Assembly: GCF_008831235.1 (NCBI RefSeq)
Contig: NZ_WBKF01000001.1
Location: 558,001-622,000 of the forward strand
Direction: 5' to 3'
DNA length: 64,000 nt
Source: Pseudoclavibacter sp. CFCC 11306
Lineage (GTDB): Bacteria; Actinomycetota; Actinomycetes; Actinomycetales; Microbacteriaceae
Both the position numbers and the translations under genes were made by a program. The notes under the pieces were generated by a model that was not told the origin of the DNA, ran no database searches, and saw nothing but the letters and a program-made list of their open reading frames with translations. Positions 50,545-58,975 of this stretch are shown here, piece after piece. Within the stretch, counting starts at the first letter, position 1. Every line of letters begins with the position of its first letter.

Positions 50545-50546
50545 GA

Positions 50547-51152
50547 TCAGTGGTGTGCCATCAGTTCGAGACCGACCACCAGCAGCCCCAGTGCGGCTTC
50601 GGCCACCAGCACCAGGAGCTTCTGCCAGGCCGGCAGCTTCAGGCGTCGCACGGCGGCGAAGCCGATGCCCACCAGCCAGAGGATCAACAGGACGGTCGAA
50701 GAGCGCAGCGCGATCTCAAGTGTCCAGATGCCGCCCCAAGCCCCCAGAAGCATCAGAATCGGCAGGGCGATGGCCGTGGTCGCCCCGACCGAGGTCGATG
50801 CGGCGTGACGAGCCTCGCTCGCGGTGAACATGCGCTGATGCGTCACGAAGTGGGCGAGAATCTCGGCGAGGAACATGGCCAGCACCGAGCCGATGACGGT
50901 GACGATCAGCGTGGTGACCGCCTGCTGCGGGGTGACGTCGGCGTGAGATGCCAGCGTGAGCACGACGACGAGCGCTGTGAAGGTGATGTAGATGCGCTCT
51001 TTGAGTCGCGATGCGGCCGCTGCCCGCTGCTCGTCCTGCTGCTGCAGGGACGACTCGGCCGTCGCTGGAGATTCACTCGCTGGTGTTGGGGCTCCGGCCG
51101 CTCGCGTCGAAGATCTGCCCGCTGTGGCTGGGGATGCTGATTCATCGCTCAT
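50547..51152 (-). CDS. Uncharacterised membrane protein
   Basis: A 201-residue protein that I do not recognise. Residues 1-50 are Ser/Ala/Thr/Gln-rich and disordered. Four or five membrane helices follow: about 53-70, 76-98, 120-138, 145-163 and 170-200. Between the second and third lies AEILAHFVTHQRMFTASEARHA, a charged His-rich loop that could be functional. It is cotranscribed with glycerate kinase but shows no sign of being a glycerate transporter. Confidence 0.7.
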   Translation of the reverse strand: MSDESASPATAGRSSTRAAGAPTPASESPATAESSLQQQDEQRAAAASRLKERIYITFTALVVVLTLASHADVTPQQAVTTLIVTVIGSVLAMFLAEILAHFVTHQRMFTASEARHAASTSVGATTAIALPILMLLGAWGGIWTLEIALRSSTVLLILWLVGIGFAAVRRLKLPAWQKLLVLVAEAALGLLVVGLELMAHH

Positions 51153-51242
51153 GTCTGCTCAGCCTAGCCGGATCATATGCCCCGCGGGTCGAACGGGCTA
51201 CGGTGGAATCAGGCTGCGAAAGCCGAGAGAGGACGCTCACTG

Positions 51243-51584
51243 ATGTTTCAGATCAAGCGCATCTACGAACAGCCCGCCGAGAGCGACGGGTTCCGGGTTC
51301 TGGTCGATCGTCTGTGGCCCCGAGGAGTCTCGAAGGCGCGTGCGCACCTCGACCTGTGGCTCAAAGACGCCGCACCGTCGCCTGAGCTGCGCACCTGGTG
51401 GAACCATGACCCGGCTCGACTCGACGAGTTCGCCGAGCGGTACCGGCAGGAGCTCGAAGCGAACCCGGCCGTCGACCAGCTGCGCTCCGTCGAGCGCGAG
51501 CACCCGACGGTGACCCTGCTCTACGCCGCCCGTGACCCGAAGGTGAACCACGCCCTCGTGCTGCGCGACTTTCTGCAGGGGTGA
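51243..51584 (+). CDS. DUF488 family protein (YeaO-like)
   Basis: A 113-residue soluble protein. The conserved pattern is RIYEQPAESDGFRVLVDRLWPRG, then LDLWLKDAAPSPELRTWWNHDP and a terminal LLYAARDPKVNHALVL. These residues define the DUF488/YeaO group, whose function is unknown. AGAGGA precedes ATG 51243. The stop overlaps a GTG of the next gene. Confidence 0.9.
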   Translation: MFQIKRIYEQPAESDGFRVLVDRLWPRGVSKARAHLDLWLKDAAPSPELRTWWNHDPARLDEFAERYRQELEANPAVDQLRSVEREHPTVTLLYAARDPKVNHALVLRDFLQG

Positions 51585-51589
51585 CGGCG

Positions 51590-51994
51590 ATGATCCGCTT
51601 CGTGACGCAGGCGGTGCTGACCGCAGTCGCCCTCTGGATCACCGCTGCGATCGTGCCCGGCATCGCCGTGGTCCCGTTCGCCGGCGAGCCTCCGATGAAC
51701 AGCATCCTGACCTACCTGCTGGCAGCGGCGATCATCGCCCTGGTGAACACACTCTTCGGCACCGTGCTGCGCTTCATCAGCATCCCGCTCTACATCGTGA
51801 CGCTGGGACTCTGGTCGTTCGTGCTCAACGGTCTGCTGCTCTGGACGGCCAGCCTGATCAGCAGCTCCTGGGGCTGGGGGCTGACCATCGATCGCTTCTG
51901 GTGGTCAGCGGTGTTCGGCGCGATCGTGCTCGGCTTCGCCAACTGGCTGGTCGAGCTGGTCGCCCGGGCAGTTGGCATCGGCTCTCGCGACTGA
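51590..51994 (+). CDS. Small four-helix membrane protein (phage-holin-4-like, PF04020 type)
   Basis: A 134-residue protein with four membrane helices. The pattern ALVNTLFGTVLRFISIPLYI followed by VTLGLWSFVLNGLLLW matches a widespread family loosely called phage holin 4 superfamily, although it is chromosomal and not phage linked. ATG 51590 has AGGGG eight bases upstream; GTG 51581 overlapping the DUF488 stop is the alternative. Function unknown. Confidence 0.8.
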   Translation: MIRFVTQAVLTAVALWITAAIVPGIAVVPFAGEPPMNSILTYLLAAAIIALVNTLFGTVLRFISIPLYIVTLGLWSFVLNGLLLWTASLISSSWGWGLTIDRFWWSAVFGAIVLGFANWLVELVARAVGIGSRD

Positions 51995-52028
51995 GCCCCA
52001 CGTCACCGAGGATCCACATCACCGAGAA

Positions 52029-52073
52029 TTCGACACGACCGACACGCCACACTACTATTGCGAACTATTCGCA
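52029..52073 (+). promoter_or_regulatory. Promoter and operator of the flavoprotein/arsenical permease operon
   Basis: A -35-like TTCGAC (52029-52034) and a -10 TACTAT (52053-52058) are 18 bases apart. Directly downstream lies TGCGAA-CTA-TTCGCA (52059-52073), a perfect inverted repeat at the expected transcription start. The layout suits repression by an ArsR-type regulator, none of which is in the window. Confidence 0.6.
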
Positions 52074-52095
52074 TTAGTTATGAGAGTGGTGTTCC

Positions 52096-53214
52096 ATGCA
52101 CGTCATCGACGCAACCATCGTGGGAGCGGGCCCGGCCGGCGTGGGCATGGCGGTCGCCGCCAACGCGATCGACGGCTTCGAGGTCTCGCTGATCGACGCC
52201 GGGCAGATCGGCCAGACCTTTCACGACTGGCACCCGGAACAGCGGTTCCTCACGCCGTCGTTCACCGGCAACGGCTTCGGCGCAACCGACCTCAACTCGG
52301 TGCACCCGAGCACCTCTCCGGCGTTCACATTGGGCGTCGACTACCCCGACGGCCCCGGCTACGCGCGCTACCTCCGTTCGCTGGTCTCGCATTTCCGCGT
52401 GCCGGTCGCCGAAGACACCCGAGTGCAGCGCATCACGCCCACCGACGACGGCTTCGAGATCGAGACCGACCGTGGGCGCGGCCGCTCTCGCACGCTGATC
52501 TGGGCGGGCGGCGAACGCAGTGAGCCGCGCCTGCCCGGCATCCGCGGCGAGCATCTGCTGACCCATTCGTCGCATACGGATGCCTGGGCCGAGCGCAGCG
52601 GACGTCTCGCGGTGATCGGCGGCGCCGAGTCAGGCATCGAGATCGCCTGCCATCACGTCGAGCGAGGTGCCGAGGTGTCGGTCATCGACGCCGAGCGACC
52701 GTGGGGCCACGGAGTCGACGGCGATCGACAGGCCGACCCGTCGTTCGGGCTCGCCCCGCGCACCCGCATCCGCATGCGCGCCGCCCTCGAGACCGGCCGC
52801 CTCGAGCTGCGAGATGCGAGCGCCACCGCCGTGGTACGCCACGGCACCGGCTTTCGCGTCAGCACCTCGCGCGGTCCCGCGGTGCTGAGCGAGACGCCGC
52901 CGATCGCGGCCACCGGCTACGGTCCAGGGCTCGGTCCCGCATCCGAGCTCTTCGACCGGCGCGACGACGGCTGGCCGCTGCTCACCGAGCACGACGAGTC
53001 GACCGTCACCCCTGGTCTGTTCCTCACCGGACCGGCGCTGCGGCACGACGACGAGCGATTCTGCTTCGTCTACAAGTATCGACAGCGTTTCGCCCATGTC
53101 GCCCGCGTGATCGGCGAGCGGGCCGGCCGCGACTGCTCGGCGCTCGATCTCTGGCGCGAGCAGGGCATGCTGCTCGACGATCTCTCCTGCTGCGGAACGA
53201 GCTGCGCATGCTGA
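52096..53214 (+). CDS. FAD/NAD(P)-binding oxidoreductase with Cys-rich C-terminus
   Basis: A 372-residue flavoprotein. The FAD loop is TIVGAGPAGVGMAVAA near the N-terminus and a second nucleotide loop is LAVIGGAESGIEIA near 175. It resembles single-component flavin monooxygenases or thioredoxin-reductase-like enzymes. The last residues hold Cys365, Cys366, Cys370 and Cys372 in SCCGTSCAC, a possible As(III)-binding tail. The stop overlaps the permease gene by seven bases. Involvement in arsenic oxidation or delivery is inference from this context. Confidence 0.82.
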   Translation: MHVIDATIVGAGPAGVGMAVAANAIDGFEVSLIDAGQIGQTFHDWHPEQRFLTPSFTGNGFGATDLNSVHPSTSPAFTLGVDYPDGPGYARYLRSLVSHFRVPVAEDTRVQRITPTDDGFEIETDRGRGRSRTLIWAGGERSEPRLPGIRGEHLLTHSSHTDAWAERSGRLAVIGGAESGIEIACHHVERGAEVSVIDAERPWGHGVDGDRQADPSFGLAPRTRIRMRAALETGRLELRDASATAVVRHGTGFRVSTSRGPAVLSETPPIAATGYGPGLGPASELFDRRDDGWPLLTEHDESTVTPGLFLTGPALRHDDERFCFVYKYRQRFAHVARVIGERAGRDCSALDLWREQGMLLDDLSCCGTSCAC

Positions 53215-54245
53215 AGGGCCTGCACCCCGCGACAGTCGTCACGGCGCTGCTGCCGGTGCTCGCGATGGCGGTCGGCAGCATCATCGCGAGCGTCTCGACC
53301 ACGGCCTCTGCGGTCGCCGGGGAGCTGACCGATCCGCTGGTGCTCCTGCTGGTGGCGATGCTCTTCGTCACCCTGCCCGTCGGCCGCCGCGCAGACGTCT
53401 CTGACACGGCACCTCAGCGAATTCGCCCCAGCGCGCCGCTCATCGCTCTGGCCTGGGCGATGAACTTCGTGGTCGTTCCGGTGCTGGCCCTCGGGATGAC
53501 TTCCTTCGTGCTCCCGGACGATCCCCTGCTGCGGCTGGGCGTGATGATCTACCTGCTCTTTCCCTGCACCGACTGGTTTCTGGGCTTCACACGGCTGGCA
53601 CATGGCGACACGGTGACGGGTGCGGCGCTGATTCCGATCAATATGGTCACGCAGCTCTCGCTCTACCCCGTGTACCTGAGCTGGCTCACCGGTGCCAGCG
53701 TGATCTCGACCGTGGCAGAGATCGGGCCGGCGCTGCTGCAGTGGTTCGCACTGCCGGCCCTCTGTGCTCTGGCTGTGCGCGCGGCGCTGCGACTGACGGC
53801 TCCGGCCGACGTGCGCGAACGCATCCTGGGCGTGCTCGACCACCTCGTCACACCCGTGATCGCCGCGCTCATTCTGGCGCTGTTCGCGGCCAACGGGTCG
53901 ACCGTCGTTCAACATCCGGCTGCCTTCGGCCTCGTCTTCGTCACCGTCTTCGTGTTCTTCGTGGTCTCGTGGTGGCTCGTCACCGGCGTGTCACATCTGA
54001 CTCGTCTGCCCTATTCGGCGCATGCGCTGCTCTCGATGACCACCTCGGCCCGAAACGCACCGACGATGCTCGCCGTGACAGCCGTCGCGCTGCCTGGCCA
54101 GCCCGTCGTCCAGGCAGCGATCGTGCTCGGCATGCTCGTCGAGTTCCCGCATCTGACGGTGATCACACAGCTGCTGCTCCGGCAGCGTTCCCGCCGGCCG
54201 GCCGCACCGACGACGCGCCTGACCTGGCGTTCGTACGCATCCTGA
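53208..54245 (+). CDS. Arsenical resistance permease, BASS/ACR3-related
   Basis: A 345-residue protein with about ten membrane helices of the bile-acid:sodium symporter fold. The central block YLLFPCTDWFLGFTRLAHGD contains the conserved cysteine found in actinobacterial arsenic resistance permeases, and SMTTSARNAPTMLAVT resembles the later discontinuous helix. It probably exports arsenite or antimonite. ATG 53208 overlaps the flavoprotein stop by seven bases, so both proteins are made together. Confidence 0.8.
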   Translation: MLKGLHPATVVTALLPVLAMAVGSIIASVSTTASAVAGELTDPLVLLLVAMLFVTLPVGRRADVSDTAPQRIRPSAPLIALAWAMNFVVVPVLALGMTSFVLPDDPLLRLGVMIYLLFPCTDWFLGFTRLAHGDTVTGAALIPINMVTQLSLYPVYLSWLTGASVISTVAEIGPALLQWFALPALCALAVRAALRLTAPADVRERILGVLDHLVTPVIAALILALFAANGSTVVQHPAAFGLVFVTVFVFFVVSWWLVTGVSHLTRLPYSAHALLSMTTSARNAPTMLAVTAVALPGQPVVQAAIVLGMLVEFPHLTVITQLLLRQRSRRPAAPTTRLTWRSYAS

Positions 54246-54309
54246 CCTATACTGTGCGACTGTCGGCTGTCGTTGACAGCTGACCAAGTGTTCGAGAGGA
54301 GGTTCCGCC

Positions 54310-54381
54310 ATGATGGTACGCAAGACGTCGTTCGTCGCATCCGCACGAATTATTATTCCGTCCCACTCGTCGGCGGAATGA
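54310..54381 (+). CDS. Putative 23-residue leader peptide with three consecutive Ile codons
   Basis: A short ORF with a perfect ribosome site (GAGAGGAGG, 54294-54302) seven bases upstream. It encodes MMVRKTSF, a middle part, then RIIIPSHSSAE. Codons 14-16 are ATT ATT ATT; ATT is rare for Ile in this GC-rich genome, where ATC dominates. Such a codon run is typical of control codons in amino-acid attenuators. The ORF is too short for any other role that I can propose. Confidence 0.65.
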   Translation: MMVRKTSFVASARIIIPSHSSAE

Positions 54382-54453
54382 TCGAACACAAGTTGCTCGG
54401 GCTCGCCTGCGAAGGCAGAGCCCGACAGGCGTAATCATCGATGCGCACATCCA

Positions 54454-54482
54454 GGCCCTGTCTTTGCGACAGGGCCTTTTCT
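54454..54482 (+). terminator. Rho-independent terminator in the leader of the MHS gene
   Basis: GGCCCTGTC (54454-54462) and GACAGGGCC (54468-54476) form a nine-pair stem with the loop TTTGC, followed directly by TTTTCTCT. It is the most canonical U-tailed terminator in the window, yet it lies 52 bases before a gene start, as expected for an attenuator. Confidence 0.88.
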
Positions 54483-54533
54483 CTGCCCCACCAACCGGTG
54501 CCGCAGTCAGGATGTGAAAGGTGAAACACGACA

Positions 54534-55877
54534 ATGTCCAGCACACTGGATGAGCAGACGACCGCAGGCCGAATGCCGAAGACCGCGCCTGCCGCCACCG
54601 CGGCAGGCCTGCAGCGAGACTCCGCACGCAAGGTGATCGCCGCGTCGATGATCGGCACCGCCATCGAGTTCTTCGACTTCTACGCCTACGGCACCGCCGC
54701 GGCCAACTACTTTCCCACGGTCTTCTTTCCACAGGCCAGCGCGACCGTCGGCGTGCTCGCCTCACTGCTGACCTTTGCGGTCGCATTCGTGGCCCGCCCG
54801 TTCGGTTCACTGCTCTTCGGCCACTTCGGCGACCGTCTGGGCCGCAAGACGACGCTGGTCGTCTCGCTGCTCACCATGGGCGTCGCAACCGTGCTGATCG
54901 GCGTGCTGCCCGGGTTCGCTCAGGCCGGCGTCTGGGCGGTCGTGCTGCTGTGCCTCTGCCGGTTCTGCCAGGGCATCGGCCTGGGCGGCGAATGGTCTGG
55001 CGCCGCACTGGTCGCCACAGAGAACGCCCCGTCGAACCGCCGCGCGCTCTACGGCTCGTTCCCCGAGCTCGGCGCTCCGATCGGCTTCCTGCTCTGCAAC
55101 GGCCTGTTCCTGCTGCTTGAGACGGTCTGCTCTCATGATCAGATGCTGGCCTGGGGCTGGCGCGTGCCCTTCCTGCTCAGCGGAGTGCTCGTGGTGATCG
55201 GTCTCTGGGTTCGCGTCACGATGGAGGAGACTCCGGTGTTCAAGCTCGCCGCCGCGCAGAACCGCACAGTCAAGGCGCCACTGGTGACCACGATGCATGA
55301 CCACTGGCGTGCCGTCGTTCAGGGCACGCTCGTCGTCGCCGTCACGTACACGCTCTTCTACATGCTCACCACGTGGTCGCTGTCCTACGGCACGAAGACG
55401 CTCGGCTTCAGCAATCGGCAGTATCTGGCCATGCTGATGATCTCGGTGGTGGTGTTCGCGGGTTCGATCGTCGGTTCGTGCGTACTCGCCGATCATTGGG
55501 GGCGCAAGAAGGTGCTGACGCTCGCCTCAGCCGGCATGGTCGTCTTCAGCTGCTTCTTCGGCGCCATGCTCGGGCACCTCAGCGTCGCCCCCGTGATGGT
55601 GTTCCTGTGCGTCGGATTCCTGCTGATGGGCGCCGCTTTCGGCCCGCTGGGCGCGTTCCTGCCCGAACTCTTCCCGGCACATGTGCGGTACACCGGTTCA
55701 GGCATCGCCTACAACCTGGCCGCCATCGTCGGTGCAGCGTTCGCCCCGTCGATCGCCACCGCGCTCGCCCGAAACGGTGTGCAGAACGTCGGCCTCTATC
55801 TCGGCCTGATGGCCGTGCTCAGTCTCATGGCGCTGTTCACCTGTCGTGAGACGAAAGACGTCGACTACCGCAGGTAG
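54534..55877 (+). CDS. MFS transporter, metabolite:H+ symporter (MHS) family
   Basis: A 447-residue transporter with 12 membrane helices. TM1 holds GTAIEFFDFYAYG, and RPFGSLLFGHFGDRLGRKTTL is the MHS form of the 2-3 loop motif. PELFPAHVRYTGSGIAYNLA is the family signature of ShiA/ProP/KgtP-like carriers. Substrates of this family include shikimate, dicarboxylates, proline and betaine; none can be selected here. AGGTGA lies before ATG 54534. A leader with terminator and Ile-rich mini-ORF precedes it, so expression may respond to charged tRNA-Ile. Confidence 0.93.
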   Translation: MSSTLDEQTTAGRMPKTAPAATAAGLQRDSARKVIAASMIGTAIEFFDFYAYGTAAANYFPTVFFPQASATVGVLASLLTFAVAFVARPFGSLLFGHFGDRLGRKTTLVVSLLTMGVATVLIGVLPGFAQAGVWAVVLLCLCRFCQGIGLGGEWSGAALVATENAPSNRRALYGSFPELGAPIGFLLCNGLFLLLETVCSHDQMLAWGWRVPFLLSGVLVVIGLWVRVTMEETPVFKLAAAQNRTVKAPLVTTMHDHWRAVVQGTLVVAVTYTLFYMLTTWSLSYGTKTLGFSNRQYLAMLMISVVVFAGSIVGSCVLADHWGRKKVLTLASAGMVVFSCFFGAMLGHLSVAPVMVFLCVGFLLMGAAFGPLGAFLPELFPAHVRYTGSGIAYNLAAIVGAAFAPSIATALARNGVQNVGLYLGLMAVLSLMALFTCRETKDVDYRR

Positions 55878-56710
55878 CCGGCGACGCTCTGCGGCGTCTC
55901 CTGCTGCGGAGCCTGCAGCACCGCGGCATCATGGGTGGCCACGTGCTCTGCGAAGAGCCCCGGCCACGCCATGATGCCGTACGGCGTCTGGGCGACCACG
56001 AGCCGGCTGCCCCGGATCAGCGCGTTGAGCGCCTGCGCCGTCGTCATCGGGTGAGCAGGGTCGGCGATCCAGGCGAGAATCAGCGTCGGGGTGGCGATGC
56101 CCGCGAGGGATGCCGGATTCGGCAGATCCGCTTCGGCGGCACCCCGCAGCACTGTCGGCAGCAGCCCTTCTGCCACCGCCGGCCGGGTGTCGGGCACATC
56201 GGCGAGCGCCGGCGGCGTCACGTTCCTGTGCCCCTGCGCGATGAACGCCTCGATGCCGGCGCGTTCCACCAGCTCGGCGCTGGCCAGATAGTTCTTCGCC
56301 TGTGCTCGTCGGGTGTCCCAGGCCGTCGGCGGTGAGACCAGGGTCAGACTGGCGAAGCGTGACTGATCACGCACGGCCGCGTGCAGCAGCGTGCCGCAGC
56401 CCATCGACTGCCCCACCCCGTGCACGGTCTCACCCGGCGCCACATGGTCGAGCAGCGCAAGCAGGTCGTCGGCGAGCCGGCTCCAGCGATAGCTGGCCGC
56501 TTCGAGCGATCCGGTCGAACGCCCATGGCCGCGGGCGTCGTAGCGCAGCACGCGGTGGTCGCGAAGCGCCCGCCCGTGGTCGAGCCCGAGACGCGCATCG
56601 CGCTCGCGGCACGAAGTGAGGCCGTGCAGCTGCACGACGAGCGGCCCGTCGTCGCCACTGATGTCGTAGTCGATCTTCGCGTCGCTCAGCTCCAGCACGG
56701 GCACGGTCAC
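55865..56710 (-). CDS. Alpha/beta hydrolase
   Basis: A 281-residue alpha/beta hydrolase fold. The oxyanion loop is in VVQLHGLTSC, and the nucleophile elbow is VGQSMGCGT with catalytic Ser. YDARGHGRS is the usual strand-4 block. The C-terminal strand PTLILAWIADPAHPMTTAQA carries the likely acid. The end overlaps the MHS gene by 13 bases on the opposite strand. GTG 56710 is the longest start and has GGGA directly in front; GTG 56704 has better spacing. Substrate unknown. Confidence 0.88.
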   Translation of the reverse strand: MTVPVLELSDAKIDYDISGDDGPLVVQLHGLTSCRERDARLGLDHGRALRDHRVLRYDARGHGRSTGSLEAASYRWSRLADDLLALLDHVAPGETVHGVGQSMGCGTLLHAAVRDQSRFASLTLVSPPTAWDTRRAQAKNYLASAELVERAGIEAFIAQGHRNVTPPALADVPDTRPAVAEGLLPTVLRGAAEADLPNPASLAGIATPTLILAWIADPAHPMTTAQALNALIRGSRLVVAQTPYGIMAWPGLFAEHVATHDAAVLQAPQQETPQSVAGYLR

Positions 56711-56799
56711 TCCCAGTCGTCTTCTCCACGTGTCGGCAGAGGTGACAGCACGTGAGATTCACACCAGAATAGCGCGCGACGACGCGGTACAGTCAGAAC

Positions 56800-58197
56800 G
56801 TGCGTCTGACGAACATCACCCGAGTCACGCTGCCCGCGGGCCGCGTGCGCCACTATGCCGTGACGATGGGCGCGGTGGTGCGAGAGCACGTGCCGATCTC
56901 GTTCGATCAGCGACGTCATGTGAGCGAGGGCGAGCGGCCAGGCTCCTGGATGGCGCTCGCCTTCCGTCTGCCTCATCCGGTCACCGCAGAGCGGCTGGGC
57001 GATGCCTGGCTCGACGTGGTGCGTCGGCACGGCACCATGCGCACGGTGTTCTCACGCGCAGACGACGGAACCCTGCAGCTGACCGAACATGCGGTGGGCG
57101 CCGGCAGCTGGCATGAGCATCCTCGCTCGGGCGGGCAGCTGACGAGGGATGCCGTGCATGCGATCCTGGACGCGCACTGCCGCCCCTGCTCGCGTCCGTC
57201 TCATCGCCTAGTGCTGATCGATCCGTCCAGCGATGCGGCAGACTCCGCGCAGACCGTGGTGATCGGCTCAGACCACTCTCATGTCGACATGTGGTCGGTG
57301 CTGCTGCTCGCCCGAGACCTGCTGGCGGCGCTCGACTCGTCTGCGGTCGAGCACGACGTGCTGATGCGGCTCGAGACCGGGCGACCGGCCGCCACGCTCA
57401 CCACCGATGCCGCCGGAGCATCCGCATCGCTCGACGAAGCCCCAGACTTCGCCGATCACACCGCAGCCCTCGCCGCACGCCCGGCGGCCACACCCGAGGT
57501 GCTCGAACGATGGGCCGAGATCCTGGCAGCCGGAGACGGACTCCTGCCCACGCTGCCGCTCGACCTCGGCGTCCTGCGGCACGCGGTGCCAGAGGTGGTC
57601 GAGGTGCGCGACATCCTCGACGCCGACCGTCTCGAGATGCTTTCGACGCAGGCCGCGGCCCTGGGAGTCCGACTGCTGCACATGGTGCTCGCCGACTTGG
57701 CCGGAGTCACCCTCGCCATGACCGGGCGGCCGCTGCGTGCGGTCTTCCCGGTGCACAGTCGGTACGAACCGCGCTGGCACGACTCCGTCGGCTGGTTCGT
57801 GACCAACTCGGTGATCGAATGCGCGTCGGACGATCCCCGCGCGTGTGCTCGCGATGTCAAAGACGCACTCCGACTCGCGGCGACGCCGCTGGCCGGAATC
57901 TTCGAGCCGCGCGGAGGCATGCCCGCCGGGCCCGGGATGTTCGCCGTCTCATGGCTCGACACCCGCAGGCTGCCCGTACAGCTGCCGGCAGACCTCGCGA
58001 CGCAGTACGTGTCTGCGTCGCTGAGAGTCGACGGCGTGATGATCTGGTTCGTTGTGAGCCCCACCGGCATGCATCTGCGCTGCCGCTACCCCGACACCCC
58101 GCAGGCGCGCGAGAGCGTGCGCGCCTGGCTCGAGGCCGTCGTGCACCGTCTGCAGGATCGCACGATGCACGATGCCGTGGAGCACCGAGCGAGCTGA
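56800..58197 (+). CDS. Free-standing condensation-domain superfamily protein
   Basis: A 465-residue protein of the CoA-dependent acyltransferase/NRPS condensation fold. The catalytic motif is SDHSHVDMWS, keeping the second His and the Asp of HHxxxD(G) but with Ser-Asp in place of the first His. ISFDQRRHV near the N-terminus and FPVHSRYEPRWHDSVGWFVT near residue 330 match the latch and structural motifs. No adenylation or carrier domain is present nearby. GTG 56800 has a TACAGT -10 six bases upstream, so the mRNA may be leaderless. A PapA-like acyltransferase role is possible. Confidence 0.8.
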   Translation: MRLTNITRVTLPAGRVRHYAVTMGAVVREHVPISFDQRRHVSEGERPGSWMALAFRLPHPVTAERLGDAWLDVVRRHGTMRTVFSRADDGTLQLTEHAVGAGSWHEHPRSGGQLTRDAVHAILDAHCRPCSRPSHRLVLIDPSSDAADSAQTVVIGSDHSHVDMWSVLLLARDLLAALDSSAVEHDVLMRLETGRPAATLTTDAAGASASLDEAPDFADHTAALAARPAATPEVLERWAEILAAGDGLLPTLPLDLGVLRHAVPEVVEVRDILDADRLEMLSTQAAALGVRLLHMVLADLAGVTLAMTGRPLRAVFPVHSRYEPRWHDSVGWFVTNSVIECASDDPRACARDVKDALRLAATPLAGIFEPRGGMPAGPGMFAVSWLDTRRLPVQLPADLATQYVSASLRVDGVMIWFVVSPTGMHLRCRYPDTPQARESVRAWLEAVVHRLQDRTMHDAVEHRAS

Positions 58198-58201
58198 GAC
58201 C

Positions 58202-58975
58202 TCAGAGCACCTTCGACAGGAACGTCTGCAGGCGCGCACTCTGCGGGTGCGCGAAGATCTGCTCGGGTGCCCCCTGCTCTTCGACCACACCGGCGTCGAG
58301 AAAGAGCACACGGTTCGAGACCTCGCGTGCGAACCCCATCTCGTGCGTCACCAGCAGCAGAGTCATGCCCTCGGCTGCCAGCTCGCGAATGACCTGCAGC
58401 ACCTCGCCGACCATCTCGGGGTCGAGCGCGCTGGTGGCCTCGTCGAAGAGCATGATCTCGGGCTTCATCGCGAGCGCCCGGGCGATCGCCACGCGCTGCT
58501 TCTGACCGCCTGAGAGGGATGTCGGCTTCGCGTCTGCCTTGTCGGCCAGCCCGACCCGGTCAAGCAGTTCGAGAGCCATGCTGCGGGCCTCGGTCTTGCT
58601 CACGTGGTGGATCTCTCTGGGCGCCAGCTCGATGTTCTCGGCGACGGTCATGTTCGGAAAGAGGTTGAAGTGCTGGAACACCATGCCCACCTCGCGGCGC
58701 ACCTCGTCGATGTTCACCTTCGCGCCCGAGATGTCGTGTCCGTTCACGACCACGGTGCCCGACGTCGGGGTCTCGAGACGGTTGAGGCATCGCAGCAGCG
58801 TCGATTTGCCCGACCCCGAAGTGCCGATGATGCTGACCACGTCGCCGGATCGCACCGTCATCGAGATGCCCTTCAGCACCTCGTTCGACCCGAAGGTCTT
58901 CTTCAGGTCGCGCACCTCGATGCGTACGGGCAGCTCGGTGTCGCTGGTGGTGACGCTGTTCGGTTCGTCGCTCAT
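58202..58975 (-). CDS. Polar amino acid ABC transporter, ATP-binding subunit (GlnQ-like)
   Basis: A 257-residue ATPase of the PAAT family. Walker A is GTSGSGKST, the signature [16 protein letters not shown] and Walker [15 protein letters not shown]. The helical block [22 protein letters not shown] is typical for glutamine, histidine or arginine importers. It overlaps the fused binding protein/permease gene by ATGA and energises it. Confidence 0.95.
   Translation of the reverse strand: MSDEPNSVTTSDTELPVRIEVRDLKKTFGSNEVLKGISMTVRSGDVVSIIGTSGSGKSTLLRCLNRLETPTSGTVVVNGHDISGAKVNIDEVRREVGMVFQHFNLFPNMTVAENIELAPREIHHVSKTEARSMALELLDRVGLADKADAKPTSLSGGQKQRVAIARALAMKPEIMLFDEATSALDPEMVGEVLQVIRELAAEGMTLLLVTHEMGFAREVSNRVLFLDAGVVEEQGAPEQIFAHPQSARLQTFLSKVL

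Larger units (their letters stand above)
54248..54482 (+). promoter_or_regulatory. Leader-peptide attenuator candidate upstream of MHS transporter
   Basis: A TATACT -10 (54248-54253) starts a leader of about 275 bases. It holds, in order: GTGTTCGA (54288-54295), complementary to TCGAACAC (54382-54389); a 23-codon ORF with its own GAGAGGAGG; ATTCCG/CGGAAT pairing across the ORF end (54355-54360, 54374-54379); an 8+4-base-pair hairpin with GCGA loop (54397-54425); and a U-tailed terminator (54454-54482). GACAGG (54424-54429) can pair with the CCTGTC of the terminator, so competing folds exist. This is the layout of ribosome-mediated attenuation. Confidence 0.7.

Noticed and set aside
51590-51994. 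Holin-like protein as evidence of a prophage
   Set aside because: The family name is historical; no phage genes are near and the gene is coupled to DUF488.
54397-54425. GNRA-capped hairpin as a known riboswitch class
   Set aside because: I could not match it to any riboswitch core that I know; it fits better as part of the attenuator.
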